Source: Eggerthellaceae bacterium
GTDB lineage: Bacteria > Actinomycetota > Coriobacteriia > Coriobacteriales > Eggerthellaceae
Length of the DNA stretch: 64,000 nucleotides
NCBI GenBank assembly: GCA_030524475.1
Contig: JAUNGO010000001.1
Span: 1-64,000, forward strand
Reading direction: 5' to 3'
The position numbers and the translations under genes are program-made. The notes under the pieces were generated by a model. It was not told where the DNA came from and ran no database searches. It was given only the letters and a program-made list of their open reading frames with translations. Positions 15,972 to 23,554 of the stretch are shown here, one piece after another; position 1 is the stretch's first letter; each line of letters begins with the position of its first letter.

Positions 15972-17096
15972 TTACTCGTACGCCTCGGCTGCTGCCTCCA
16001 GCTGCTCGATGATGTTGATCTTTTGGGGACACATATCCTCGCAGGCGCCGCATTGGATGCACGTGGACGCGCGGCCGTCGGCGGCTTGCCAAGAGTAGAG
16101 ACCCTTCACAAAATCGTGGTTTTTCGTCATGGCCTCCAGGTTCAAAAGCCCCATGATCTCGGGAATCTTCACTTGCTGCGGGCAACCCTTCACGCAGTAG
16201 CGGCAGTTCGTGCACGGCACGGCCTGCATGTCGCGCAGCACGGAGACGGCCTGGTCAAGCGCGGCGCGCTCGGCGCTCGTGAACGGCGTGTTGCGCGCGT
16301 ACGCCGCCACGTTCTCGCGCGCCTGTTCGATGCTCGACATGCCCGAAAGCACCATTTCCACGTTCGGCAGGTTCCAGCAGAAGCGATATGCCCACTCGGC
16401 CTGCGAGCAGGCGGGGTTCGCCTCACGCAGCACACTTGCCGCCTCTTCGGGCAGGTCGCACAAGCGCCCGCCGCGCGCCGGTTCCATGACGATGACGGGC
16501 TTGCCGTGCTTGGCGGCAACCTCCATGAGCTTGCGCGACTGGGTGACCGGGTCGTCCCAGTCGAGGTAGTTCACCTGCAGCTGCACGAACTCCATCTCGG
16601 GATGCGCGGTCAAAAGCGCGTCGAGCGTCTCGGGATCGTCGTGCATCGAGAAGCCCACGTGCTTGATGACGCCTTCCGCCTTCTTCTGCTGCACGTAGTC
16701 CCACATGCCGTACTCGTCGAACTTCGCCGTGCGCGGGCCGCCCGCGTTGTGGATGAGGTAGTAGTCGATGTAGTCCACGCCCAGCCGCTCAAGCGAGGTG
16801 GGCAAACACGCCTTCGCCTCCTCGGCGCTCGGCAGCGCCCACGCCAGGCATTTCGTGGCAATGGTGAAGCTCTCGCGCGGGTAGCGCTTGACCAGCGCCT
16901 CGCGCAACGCCGTCTCGGAGGCGCCGTTGTGGTACACGTACGCCGTGTCGAAGTAGGTGTTGCCCGCCTCCATGAACACATCGACCATGTCTTTGAGCTG
17001 GTCGATGTCGATTTTCGTCACGTCGTCGGGGTCGGTTTGCGGCAGGCGCATGCAGCCGAAACCCATTTTGGATGAGGGGAAGATGTTGGAAGCCAT
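15972..17096 (-). CDS. Aldo/keto reductase with C-terminal 4Fe-4S ferredoxin domain
   Basis: A TIM-barrel aldo/keto reductase of 374 residues with an FeS extension, a form common in anaerobes. The barrel shows MGFGCMRLPQ, FDTAYVYHNGASETALREAL (catalytic Asp/Tyr), KCLAW in the lysine position, and YYLIHNAG. The tail has CTNCRYCVKGCPQ and CIQCGACEDMCPQ, four-cysteine motifs able to bind 4Fe-4S clusters, so electrons may come from ferredoxin as well as a nicotinamide cofactor. Its substrate is unknown. It is flanked by family A/B repeats and stands alone. Confidence 0.88.
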   Translation of the reverse strand: MASNIFPSSKMGFGCMRLPQTDPDDVTKIDIDQLKDMVDVFMEAGNTYFDTAYVYHNGASETALREALVKRYPRESFTIATKCLAWALPSAEEAKACLPTSLERLGVDYIDYYLIHNAGGPRTAKFDEYGMWDYVQQKKAEGVIKHVGFSMHDDPETLDALLTAHPEMEFVQLQVNYLDWDDPVTQSRKLMEVAAKHGKPVIVMEPARGGRLCDLPEEAASVLREANPACSQAEWAYRFCWNLPNVEMVLSGMSSIEQARENVAAYARNTPFTSAERAALDQAVSVLRDMQAVPCTNCRYCVKGCPQQVKIPEIMGLLNLEAMTKNHDFVKGLYSWQAADGRASTCIQCGACEDMCPQKINIIEQLEAAAEAYE

Positions 17097-17186
17097 GGGT
17101 GTCCTCGTCTCTCAAGTCGTTCTGTGAGCGAAAGCATGATAAGACCTAGAGTGCGCTCAAAGTCAAGGGGTTTGCGTTCAATCGGG

Positions 17187-17326
17187 TTCAATCGGGACGT
17201 TCCTAATTGAACATGACAAGGGGACACGAAGCGCATGACAAGGGGACAGGTCGTTTGTCACATTGAAAGACCGCACGGGAACGAGCAGCCGCCCGCAATG
17301 TGACAAACGACCTGTCCCCTTGTCAT
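17187..17326. repeat. Composite of family B and family A palindromes
   Basis: A CAATCGGGACGTTCCTAATT unit (family B) is followed by a partial family A unit. Next comes a large inverted repeat whose 30-bp arms at 17235-17264 and 17297-17326 are perfect complements and contain GGACAGGTCGTTTGTCACAT. The loop is about 32 bases. It fills the gap between two minus-strand genes and could terminate the alarmone-synthetase transcript. Confidence 0.85.
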
Positions 17327-17367
17327 GCTCCGCGTTCGCTTCCCTTGCGTTCGCCGTCGCTGGTCTT

Positions 17368-18270
17368 TTAGTGCGGGCCCAGATAGCGCATCGGCTTGAA
17401 TGCGCGCGTGGGCTCGGGCGCGGCGGGGGCGGTGGGCACGGCGCAGGCGGGCCACTCCACTTCCGCAGCCAAGTCGATCGTTTTCGCGTGGTCGACCGCT
17501 TTCGCCTTCGGCTTCGAGCGCGCACCGTCGTCGAGCGCCTGCGCGAGCACCTGCATACGCTCCTCGACGCCCTTGATGATGGCGGAGCACTGCCTGAGCT
17601 CCTCGCCGATGTCGACGCCTTCGATCTCGCGCACCGACTTGTACTTCAAGTCGTGCTCCAGGCTGGCCCAAAAGTCCATCGCGATGGTGCGAATCTGAAT
17701 CTCGACGGGAATGTCCTCCTTCGAGTCCAGGAAATACACGGGGATGCGCACGATCAGGTGCAGGCTGCGGTAGCCGTTGGGCTTCGGGTGCGCGATGTAG
17801 TCCTTCACCGTGATCACGCTCAGGTCGTCTTGGTGCTCGAGGTAATGCAGGATGTCATAGGCGTCCTGCACGTAGGACACGATCACGCGCAGCCCCGCGA
17901 TGTCCATGATGTTCGCTTCCATCGACTCGAGCGTGGCGCTTTTGCCGTAGCGCTCGAGCTTCTCGAAGATCGACGGCACCGACTTCATACGCGACTCGAT
18001 GTGGTGAATGGGGTTGCGGCGCTGGCGCAGCTTGAGGTCTTGGTCGAGCGTTTCGAGGCGCACCTCCATCTGGCGCATGGCAGCGTGGTATTTCTGCAGA
18101 ACGTCCTGCGCGGCGTACTCGAGCACCGCCAGCGCGTCGATGTCGTTTTCCGTGAGCATACGGCTTTGCGTGAGCTTGCGCGAGCGCTGCTGCGCCACGT
18201 CGTCGAGCCCCTTGCGGTAGCCCGCCGCCGAGCTGGTGCGTATAGCCTCCAGTGAGTCGGAGTTACTCAT
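17368..18270 (-). CDS. RelA/SpoT-domain (p)ppGpp synthetase, small alarmone synthetase type
   Basis: A synthetase-only alarmone enzyme of 300 residues that would transfer pyrophosphate from ATP to GDP/GTP. The domain is clear: ESRMKSVPSIFEKLERYGK, NIMDIAGLRVIVSYVQDAY (metal Asp), VKDYIAHPKPNGYRSLHLIV, and VEIQIRTIAMDFWASLEHD (catalytic Glu). There is no HD hydrolase domain and no TGS/ACT domains. The C-terminus is Ala/Lys-rich. Start ATG at 18270 has GAAGGA upstream and overlaps the MazG stop by 8 bases, so the two nucleotide-pool enzymes are translationally coupled. Confidence 0.9.
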   Translation of the reverse strand: MSNSDSLEAIRTSSAAGYRKGLDDVAQQRSRKLTQSRMLTENDIDALAVLEYAAQDVLQKYHAAMRQMEVRLETLDQDLKLRQRRNPIHHIESRMKSVPSIFEKLERYGKSATLESMEANIMDIAGLRVIVSYVQDAYDILHYLEHQDDLSVITVKDYIAHPKPNGYRSLHLIVRIPVYFLDSKEDIPVEIQIRTIAMDFWASLEHDLKYKSVREIEGVDIGEELRQCSAIIKGVEERMQVLAQALDDGARSKPKAKAVDHAKTIDLAAEVEWPACAVPTAPAAPEPTRAFKPMRYLGPH

Positions 18271-19408
18271 GCGCCCCGTCCTTCGGCGCAACCCCCGGCG
18301 CATCAACGCCCGCGTCGGCGACTGTGGTCGCGCCAGCGTTCGCTGCGTCGGCGTCGGCGACGTCGGCGGCATCGGCGTCGACGTCCTCGGCCACGCCAGC
18401 CGCCTCCTCCGCGAACAGGTAGGCGCCCATGCCGTCGAGAAGGAGCTTCGCCAGCATCCACAGCTCCTCGAGCTCCTCGGAGGTCAAATCCTCCACGCGG
18501 CTTTCGCGCGCGAGCGCGGCGCCCTCCATGAACGCCCAGCGCTGACGGAACTTCGCGCACGTGGCGCGCAGCGCGCTTTCGGCGTCGACGCCCATGCGGC
18601 GCCCCACGTTCACCAGCGAGAACAGCGCGTCGCCGAACTCAAGCTCGACCGCTGCCGCCGCCTGCGCCGCCTCGAAGCTCGCGCCGTCGTCGCCCGTTTT
18701 GACGATTTTCCCGTTCGTCGACTTCGGAGCGACCTCGTAGGCGTCCTTGAGCTCGTCGAACTCCTCGGCGACCTTGCTCCATATGTCGTCGATCGTGTCC
18801 CACTCAAACCCCGCCGCAGCCGCTTTCCGCGAGATCTTTTGCGCCTGCATGAGCGCCGGGAAGCTCGTCGGAACGCCGTCGAGCAAGCCCTCGGGCCTGA
18901 TCGCGCCCGCCGCCGCTGTCGTCACCGCGTCGTCGGAGCCTTCCGCAGCCGCGCCTTCCGCAGCCTGGCCGGCACCTTGCGCGGCAGCTTTGTCGGCCGC
19001 CTCCTTCTCCGCCAGCTTCACCTGGTCCCACAAGCCGAGCACCTCGCCCGAGTCGGCCGCCGCGGCGTCGCCGAACACGTGGGGATGGCGGCGGATCATC
19101 TTCTCGTTCACGTCGCGGCACACGTCCTCGATGGTGAACTCGCCCGCGTCGGCGGCAATCTGGCTTTGCAGCACCACCTGCAGCAGCACATCGCCGAGCT
19201 CCTCGCGCAGGTGCGCCACCGAACCGCGCTCGATGGCGTCAACCGCCTCGTAGGCCTCCTCGATCATGTTGTGGGCGATGGACTGATGCGTCTGCTCGCG
19301 GTCCCACGGGCACCCGTCGGGCGCGCGCAACGCCTCGATGGTTGCCACGAAGGCGTCGAAGTCGGGGTGCTCTTGGGCGCAAACGTCGGCTACGTTTTTC
19401 TGGGCCAT
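18263..19408 (-). CDS. mazG: MazG nucleoside triphosphate pyrophosphohydrolase
   Basis: A two-domain MazG, 381 residues. It hydrolyses (d)NTPs to NMP and pyrophosphate and is linked to alarmone and stress control. Domain 1: APDGCPWDREQTHQSIAHNMIEEAYEAVDAIE with HLREELGDVLLQVVLQSQIA (the E-x-x-E...E-x-x-D metal site). Domain 2: GFEWDTIDDIWSKVAEEFDEL and VELEFGDALFSLVNVGRRM. Two low-complexity inserts and a C-terminal tail of Ala/Asp repeats are unlike textbook MazG. The ATG at 19408 has AAAGG at 9 bases. It is followed by the overlapping RelA-like gene. Confidence 0.92.
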   Translation of the reverse strand: MAQKNVADVCAQEHPDFDAFVATIEALRAPDGCPWDREQTHQSIAHNMIEEAYEAVDAIERGSVAHLREELGDVLLQVVLQSQIAADAGEFTIEDVCRDVNEKMIRRHPHVFGDAAAADSGEVLGLWDQVKLAEKEAADKAAAQGAGQAAEGAAAEGSDDAVTTAAAGAIRPEGLLDGVPTSFPALMQAQKISRKAAAAGFEWDTIDDIWSKVAEEFDELKDAYEVAPKSTNGKIVKTGDDGASFEAAQAAAAVELEFGDALFSLVNVGRRMGVDAESALRATCAKFRQRWAFMEGAALARESRVEDLTSEELEELWMLAKLLLDGMGAYLFAEEAAGVAEDVDADAADVADADAANAGATTVADAGVDAPGVAPKDGAHE

Positions 19409-19702
19409 AAATGGATACCTTTCTATTTCCAGCCTGCGCCGCCGCATCCAAACCCACACGAGGCGAGCGGCGGGCGCAAACTTGCGATTGCACGCGCCAA
19501 TTATAGCGCGAGCGCGCCCGTGAACCTCAACAAACGGTTCCTGATCGCGTGTTTCCAAGAAAACGCGTGCATTTGCCGCGTTCTTCCATTACTATCGTTC
19601 CTGTTTGTTTCGAGCGACGCACTTGCCCTAAGGGTGAGCGGCGCGCCCGTTTGTTGGAAGCAGGCGCAACGTTTGCCTGCCCGAGAAGAAATGAGATTGA
19701 AC

Positions 19703-20011
19703 ATGGCTGCACCTACCATGACCCCCGAGCAGCGCGCCGCCGCGCTGGAGAAGGCTCGTGTCGTTCGCGCCCAGCGCTCCGAGATCACCACCAAGCTGTC
19801 GATGGGCATCATGACCCCGGCGGAAGTCCTCGACAAGGCGGACGACCCGGTTATCGGCCGCATGAAGGTCAAGTCGTTCGTGAACGCGCTGCCCGGCTAC
19901 GGCAAGGTCAAGACCGAGAAGCTCATGGAGGAGTTGGGCATCCAGCCCGAGCGCCGCATCCAGGGCCTCGGCTCCAACCAGATGAAGAGCCTGAAAGAGG
20001 CCCTTTCTTAG
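19703..20011 (+). CDS. Actinobacterial integration host factor (mIHF)
   Basis: A 102-residue nucleoid protein of the mIHF/sIHF family, restricted to Actinobacteria. Family blocks are APTMTPEQRAAALEKARVVR, AQRSEITTKLSMGIMTPAEV, FVNALPGYGKVKTEKLMEEL and a helix-turn-helix-like IQPERRIQGLGSNQMKSLKE. It binds DNA and bends or compacts it. Length matches the short actinobacterial form. An in-frame ATG four codons earlier is possible. It is monocistronic, followed by a family C palindrome. Confidence 0.93.
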   Translation: MAAPTMTPEQRAAALEKARVVRAQRSEITTKLSMGIMTPAEVLDKADDPVIGRMKVKSFVNALPGYGKVKTEKLMEELGIQPERRIQGLGSNQMKSLKEALS

Positions 20012-20040
20012 TTTCGTTCACTTTCGTTCGCGTGCACGGA

Positions 20041-20174
20041 GCGAACGAACCACTCGATGCTGCGAAGCCCCGAGGCATTTCGCCGAGCCCCCTTGTTTGA
20101 CCTGCTGCGTTGGCCGAAGCCAACTTGGCGTCAAGGCGGGGCTGAGCGAAAAGCTTCGGGGCTTTTCGCTGACT
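20041..20174. repeat. Nested palindrome, family C copy 1
   Basis: Outer GCCCCGA/TCGGGGC, middle AGCCCCCTTGTTTGACC / GGCGTCAAGGCGGGGCT, and a TTGGCCGAAGCCAA tip. The middle arms match copy 4 at 53145-53311 read in reverse. It fills the gap between mIHF and the rRNA methyltransferase. Confidence 0.8.
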
Positions 20175-20216
20175 TGATACGTCCCATGTGCGGTTTTCCT
20201 TGTCGGAAGGACAAAT

Positions 20217-21128
20217 ATGCCCCTTGTTCGCGTGAACTCGCTCGACGACGCGCGGCTTGACGCGTACGCGCGGCTCACCGAGGCGCAGCTGCGCAGCAAG
20301 CTGGAGCCCGAGCGCGCGCTGTTCATCGCCGAGAGCACCAAGGTGATCGAGCGCGCCTTCGAGGGCGGATGCGAGCCGTTGTCGCTGCTCATGGAGGAGA
20401 AGTGGCTGCCGAGCGCGCAGGCTTTGATCGAGCGTATGGAGGCGCGTTTTCCCGATTTGCCCGTGTTCGTGGCGCCGCACGACGAGCTGTCGCGTCTGGC
20501 GGGCTTCGAGGTGACACGCGGGGCGCTCGGCGCGTTTCGCCGGCCCGCGCTGCCGAGCGTAGCCGACGTGGTGCGCGGCGCGCGCCTGATCGCGGTTTTG
20601 GAGAACATCACGAACCACACCAACGTAGGCGCCATCTTCCGCTCGGCGGCGGCTTTGGGGGTGGACGCGGTGCTCGTGACCCCCACCTGCTACGACCCGC
20701 TGTACCGCCGCGCCGTGCGCGTGTCGATGGGAACGGTGTTTCAGGTGCCGTGGACGCGCATCGGCGACGATGCGCCCGCCGTGAAGGGGCGTCCCGGCGC
20801 GCCCGCGCTGAACTGGGCGGAAACGGGCGTGCCGCTGCTTCACGAGCTGGGGTTCACCGTATGCGCGATGGCACTTTCCGACGAGTCGGTGCCGCTGGAC
20901 AGCCCTGCGCTCGCCCACGCCGAGAAGGTCGCCCTCGTGTTCGGCACGGAAGGCGACGGGCTTGCGCACGAAACGATTGCCGCCGCCGACTACACCGTGC
21001 GCATCCCCATGGCGCACGGCGTGGACTCGCTGAACGTGGCCGCCGCCAGCGCCGTGGCGTTTTGGGAGTTGCGGCGTTCCGCCGTTGCTGACGCAACGGC
21101 GGAACGAGCCGACGCTGCGAGGAGCTGA
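20217..21128 (+). CDS. TrmH/SpoU-family RNA 2'-O-ribose methyltransferase
   Basis: A SPOUT methyltransferase of 303 residues. An N-terminal substrate-binding part (RSKLEPERALFIAESTKVIERAFEGG, with SLLMEEKWLPSAQALIERM) precedes the knotted catalytic domain: LENITNHTNVGAIFRSAAALGVDAVLV (motif 1, Asn and Arg), VALVFGTEGDGLA (motif 2) and IPMAHGVDSLNVAAASAVAFWEL (motif 3). It would methylate a ribose in rRNA or tRNA; the position is unknown. GGAAGG lies 6 bases before the ATG. The last ~15 residues come from a palindromic repeat that overlaps the stop codon. Confidence 0.9.
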   Translation: MPLVRVNSLDDARLDAYARLTEAQLRSKLEPERALFIAESTKVIERAFEGGCEPLSLLMEEKWLPSAQALIERMEARFPDLPVFVAPHDELSRLAGFEVTRGALGAFRRPALPSVADVVRGARLIAVLENITNHTNVGAIFRSAAALGVDAVLVTPTCYDPLYRRAVRVSMGTVFQVPWTRIGDDAPAVKGRPGAPALNWAETGVPLLHELGFTVCAMALSDESVPLDSPALAHAEKVALVFGTEGDGLAHETIAAADYTVRIPMAHGVDSLNVAAASAVAFWELRRSAVADATAERADAARS

Positions 21129-21238
21129 GGCAATCCATCTTGCCGCTCCAAGGCTTCGTCGTGTACCGAAGTACACTTCCTCAGCCTTTCGCGGCAATCT
21201 GAATCACCTCAGCCCCTCTCGCTGACGTTACGAACGAC
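21075..21238. repeat. Nested palindrome, family C copy 2, overlapping the methyltransferase 3' end
   Basis: GTTCCGCCGTT/AACGGCGGAAC forms the first hairpin. Then GAGCTGAGG...CCTCAGCCCCTC encloses TTGCCG...CGGCAA and a GTGTACcgaaGTACAC tip. It ends CGCTGACGTTACGAACGA, as in copies 3 and 4. The C-terminal residues of the methyltransferase are read from this repeat. Confidence 0.8.
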
Positions 21239-21271
21239 CTGCGACGAGGGAGGCGGGGGTGGGGTGAACAC

Positions 21272-21304
21272 AGGTCCGTTCGTCCCGTCAGGGCGAACGG
21301 ACCT
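21272..21304. terminator. Hairpin terminator-like element between convergent genes
   Basis: AGGTCCGTTCG / CGAACGGACCT pair around CCCGTCAGG. It is the accessory hairpin seen at one end of family C copies (compare 25019-25049 and 53281-53311) and abuts the DUF2064 gene stop. Confidence 0.6.
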
Positions 21305-22221
21305 TATAAGTCGATGTGCTCCCTGGGGTCGTGCAGGCTGTTCGGCATGACGCGCACCTCGCTCCAACCCATTTGCTCAAGCGCGTCGGCGGTGCGCCAC
21401 GGCGGCGTGTTGCCGTCGAAGGGCGCGCAGTAGTTCAGCGCCTCGACCAGCGTGATGTTGTGCCGCAGGTCAGCCATCGTGTCGACGTCGGGAATGGGCG
21501 GCAGGTAGATGGCGGGAAGCCCCAGCCGGCGCGCCTTCTGGATGTAGGCAGGCAGCACGGTGAGGCCCTCCTGATTGTAGAACACGCCCGAGTGGTCGAA
21601 GTCGGTGCCACGCGTCCAACCCACCACCGACACGCCCATCTCCTGGTCGGGTGCCAACACGATGCCGCCGCCTTCCACGCCGTCGAGCCTGTGCAGCGCC
21701 TCGAAGCCCGCGACCACATCATTCACCGTGAGCGCCGGCATGTCGGCACCCATCGACAGGATGCAGTCGGCGCCACGCTCCCACGCCTGGTCAAACGCAT
21801 GGTTGTAGTGCTCGTCGAAGTTGGCGCCCTCGTCGGCGATGACCACCAGCTCGCGCGGCCACTCCCCCGCGTCGGCGAACAGCTTGCGCATGACCTCCAC
21901 GTTGGAGGCCGGCGTCGTGGAGATGACCAGCTCGTAGGTGTCGCGCACCGCCTTGGTCGGGGCGGCGTCAGCCGCACCCGCGCCGTTGGAGGCGCTTTCG
22001 GCGACGTTGCGCACCGCCTCGACGTCGCTTACGGCGCGCGCCTCGAGCTTCGCCATGGCGGCGCAAATGATTTCCACCACGTCGAACAGCATGCAGTGGT
22101 ACAAACCGCTTGCCACCTCGGGCGCGAAGATGCCGTCCTTGAGCGTGGTCAGGCGCGTTTTCACCAGCCCCGCCTCCGGCACCTTGCTGAACAGCAGCAA
22201 CACGTTCTTGCGTTCCCTCAC
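21304..22221 (-). CDS. DUF2064 (GT-A-like glycosyltransferase fold) protein
   Basis: A DUF2064/TIGR04282-type protein of 305 residues, GT-A fold with nucleotide-sugar transferase resemblance. Signature blocks: NVLLLFSKVPEAGLVKTRL (phosphate-binding start), ADCILSMGADMPALTVNDVV (the D-x-D-like part) and GGIVLAPDQEMGVSVVGW. Such genes are found with glycosyltransferases or alone; the reaction is undefined. The start is GTG with AGGAG at about 7 bases. A 30-residue Ala/Asn-rich insert follows AVSDVEAVRNVAES. Two parS-like sites lie between it and the divergent dehydratase operon. Confidence 0.8.
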   Translation of the reverse strand: MRERKNVLLLFSKVPEAGLVKTRLTTLKDGIFAPEVASGLYHCMLFDVVEIICAAMAKLEARAVSDVEAVRNVAESASNGAGAADAAPTKAVRDTYELVISTTPASNVEVMRKLFADAGEWPRELVVIADEGANFDEHYNHAFDQAWERGADCILSMGADMPALTVNDVVAGFEALHRLDGVEGGGIVLAPDQEMGVSVVGWTRGTDFDHSGVFYNQEGLTVLPAYIQKARRLGLPAIYLPPIPDVDTMADLRHNITLVEALNYCAPFDGNTPPWRTADALEQMGWSEVRVMPNSLHDPREHIDL

Positions 22222-22253
22222 AAATTGCTCCTTGTTTTCGGGTTCTTTTCGGG

Positions 22254-22269
22254 CGTTTCACGTGAAACA
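22254..22269. other. parS-like ParB binding site 1
   Basis: CGTTTCACGTGAAACA matches the parS consensus TGTTTCACGTGAAACA at 15 of 16 bases. It lies in a short gap between divergent genes, 102 bp from an identical site. Confidence 0.8.
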
Positions 22270-22355
22270 TTTTAGCGAATCGAGGCAAGGCGGACACGCG
22301 AGGGCGGAGAGAACGTGGGAGAGCAGGGAGAACATGGGGCGAACGCGGCGGCGAA

Positions 22356-22371
22356 CGTTTCACGTGAAACA
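22356..22371. other. parS-like ParB binding site 2
   Basis: An identical CGTTTCACGTGAAACA, 15 of 16 to consensus. Paired sites mark the chromosomal centromere region in many bacteria, generally near the replication origin. Confidence 0.8.
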
Positions 22372-22468
22372 TTCGTGCTTGCGAGCGCGCCTGCGGCGTT
22401 CTTCCCTTTGCCCGCCGTATAATAGTAAGAAACTCAAAGCTTTTATTACACAGGTGGGGAGGTTTTTC

Positions 22469-23554
22469 GTGGCGAAGATTACGTTGCGCGAGCGCGACTA
22501 CGCCGACGTGCGCGTCGTGGGCATACCGCGCGGCCTGCTGTTTTACCGCTACGGCGCAGGGTGGCGCACGTTTTTCGAGGCGCTCGGCCGCACCGTGGTC
22601 ACAAGCCCCGAAACAGACAAGGCCATCGTGGACGCCGGCACGCGCGTGTCCATCGACGAGTGCTGCTTGGCGTCGAAAGCGTACCTGGGACACGTGGCAA
22701 ACCTCGTCGGGCGCTGCGACGCCGTGTTCGTGCCGTGCTACGCCAGCGCCGACGCCCGCGCAGGCTTTTGCACGAAGTTCCAATCGGCGCCCGACCTGGT
22801 GGCGAGCACCTTCCGCGACCAGGGCGTGCGCGTGATGTCGATGCTCGTGGACCGCGCGTCAAACGATAAGGCTGCGCGCGAGGCGTTCACCGAGCTGGCG
22901 CTGCGCATGGGTGCGAGCGCGGCGGACGCCAAGCGTGCCTGCAAGACCGCCCACACGGCGCAAACGCACGTCGACAAGAAGCGTGCTGCCGCGCAGGAGG
23001 CAACGCTGCGCCACCTCGACGAGCAGCGAAAGGCTGCTGCGGGCGCCAGCAGCAGCGCGGCAAGCGGCGTCGGCGGCAGCGCGACCCCCTCGCCTTCCGC
23101 AGCTCCCGCCGCACCCGCAGCCGCAACATCCCCGCTCGCCATCCTTTTGGTGGCGCATCCCTACCTCGCGCACGACCGCTTCATGTGCGGCACCGTCGTC
23201 GACGCGCTTGAGCGCATGGGCGCCACCGTCGTGTTCGCCGACGAAACCAACCACGACCGCGCGTTCAAGCGCAGCTTCGACTTCTCCGCCACGCTGCCGT
23301 GGCGCATCAACCGCGAGCTCATCGGGTCGATCCTCATGCTGCAAGACCGCATCGACGGCATTGTGCTGGTGAGCGCGTTTCCCTGCGGCCCCGACTCCAT
23401 GACCGACGACGCCGTCATGCGCTGCATCCAGGGCACGCCGATCTTGAACCTGATGGTCGACGCGCAAAGCGGCACCGCCGGCGTGGAGACGCGCGTCGAG
23501 AGCTTCGTCGACATCTTGCGGTTTCAGCAGATGGGAGGCTATATCCATGGCTGA
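22469..23554 (+). CDS. 2-hydroxyacyl-CoA dehydratase/activase-related protein (DUF2229-like)
   Basis: First gene of a three-gene set. The 361-residue protein matches the DUF2229 part of the large acyl-CoA dehydratase activase-related proteins: VVGIPRGLLFYRYGAGWRTFFEALG, ETDKAIVDAGTRVSIDECCLASKAYLGH, VFVPCYASADARAGFCTKFQS, LLVAHPYLAHDRFMCG and FPCGPDSMTDDAVM. Cysteine pairs could ligate an FeS cluster. A Ser/Ala/Pro-rich linker of about 50 residues splits it. GTG start with GGGGAGG at 6 bases. It overlaps the next gene by 8 bases. Its chemistry is not established. Confidence 0.8.
   Translation: MAKITLRERDYADVRVVGIPRGLLFYRYGAGWRTFFEALGRTVVTSPETDKAIVDAGTRVSIDECCLASKAYLGHVANLVGRCDAVFVPCYASADARAGFCTKFQSAPDLVASTFRDQGVRVMSMLVDRASNDKAAREAFTELALRMGASAADAKRACKTAHTAQTHVDKKRAAAQEATLRHLDEQRKAAAGASSSAASGVGGSATPSPSAAPAAPAAATSPLAILLVAHPYLAHDRFMCGTVVDALERMGATVVFADETNHDRAFKRSFDFSATLPWRINRELIGSILMLQDRIDGIVLVSAFPCGPDSMTDDAVMRCIQGTPILNLMVDAQSGTAGVETRVESFVDILRFQQMGGYIHG

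Noticed and set aside
17235-17326. Possible CRISPR repeat or attachment site
   Set aside because: It is a pair of inverted 30-bp arms, not direct repeats with spacers, and no integrase or cas gene is near.
19549-20100. Overlapping plus-strand frame across the mIHF gene
   Set aside because: mIHF family blocks are unambiguous in the other frame.
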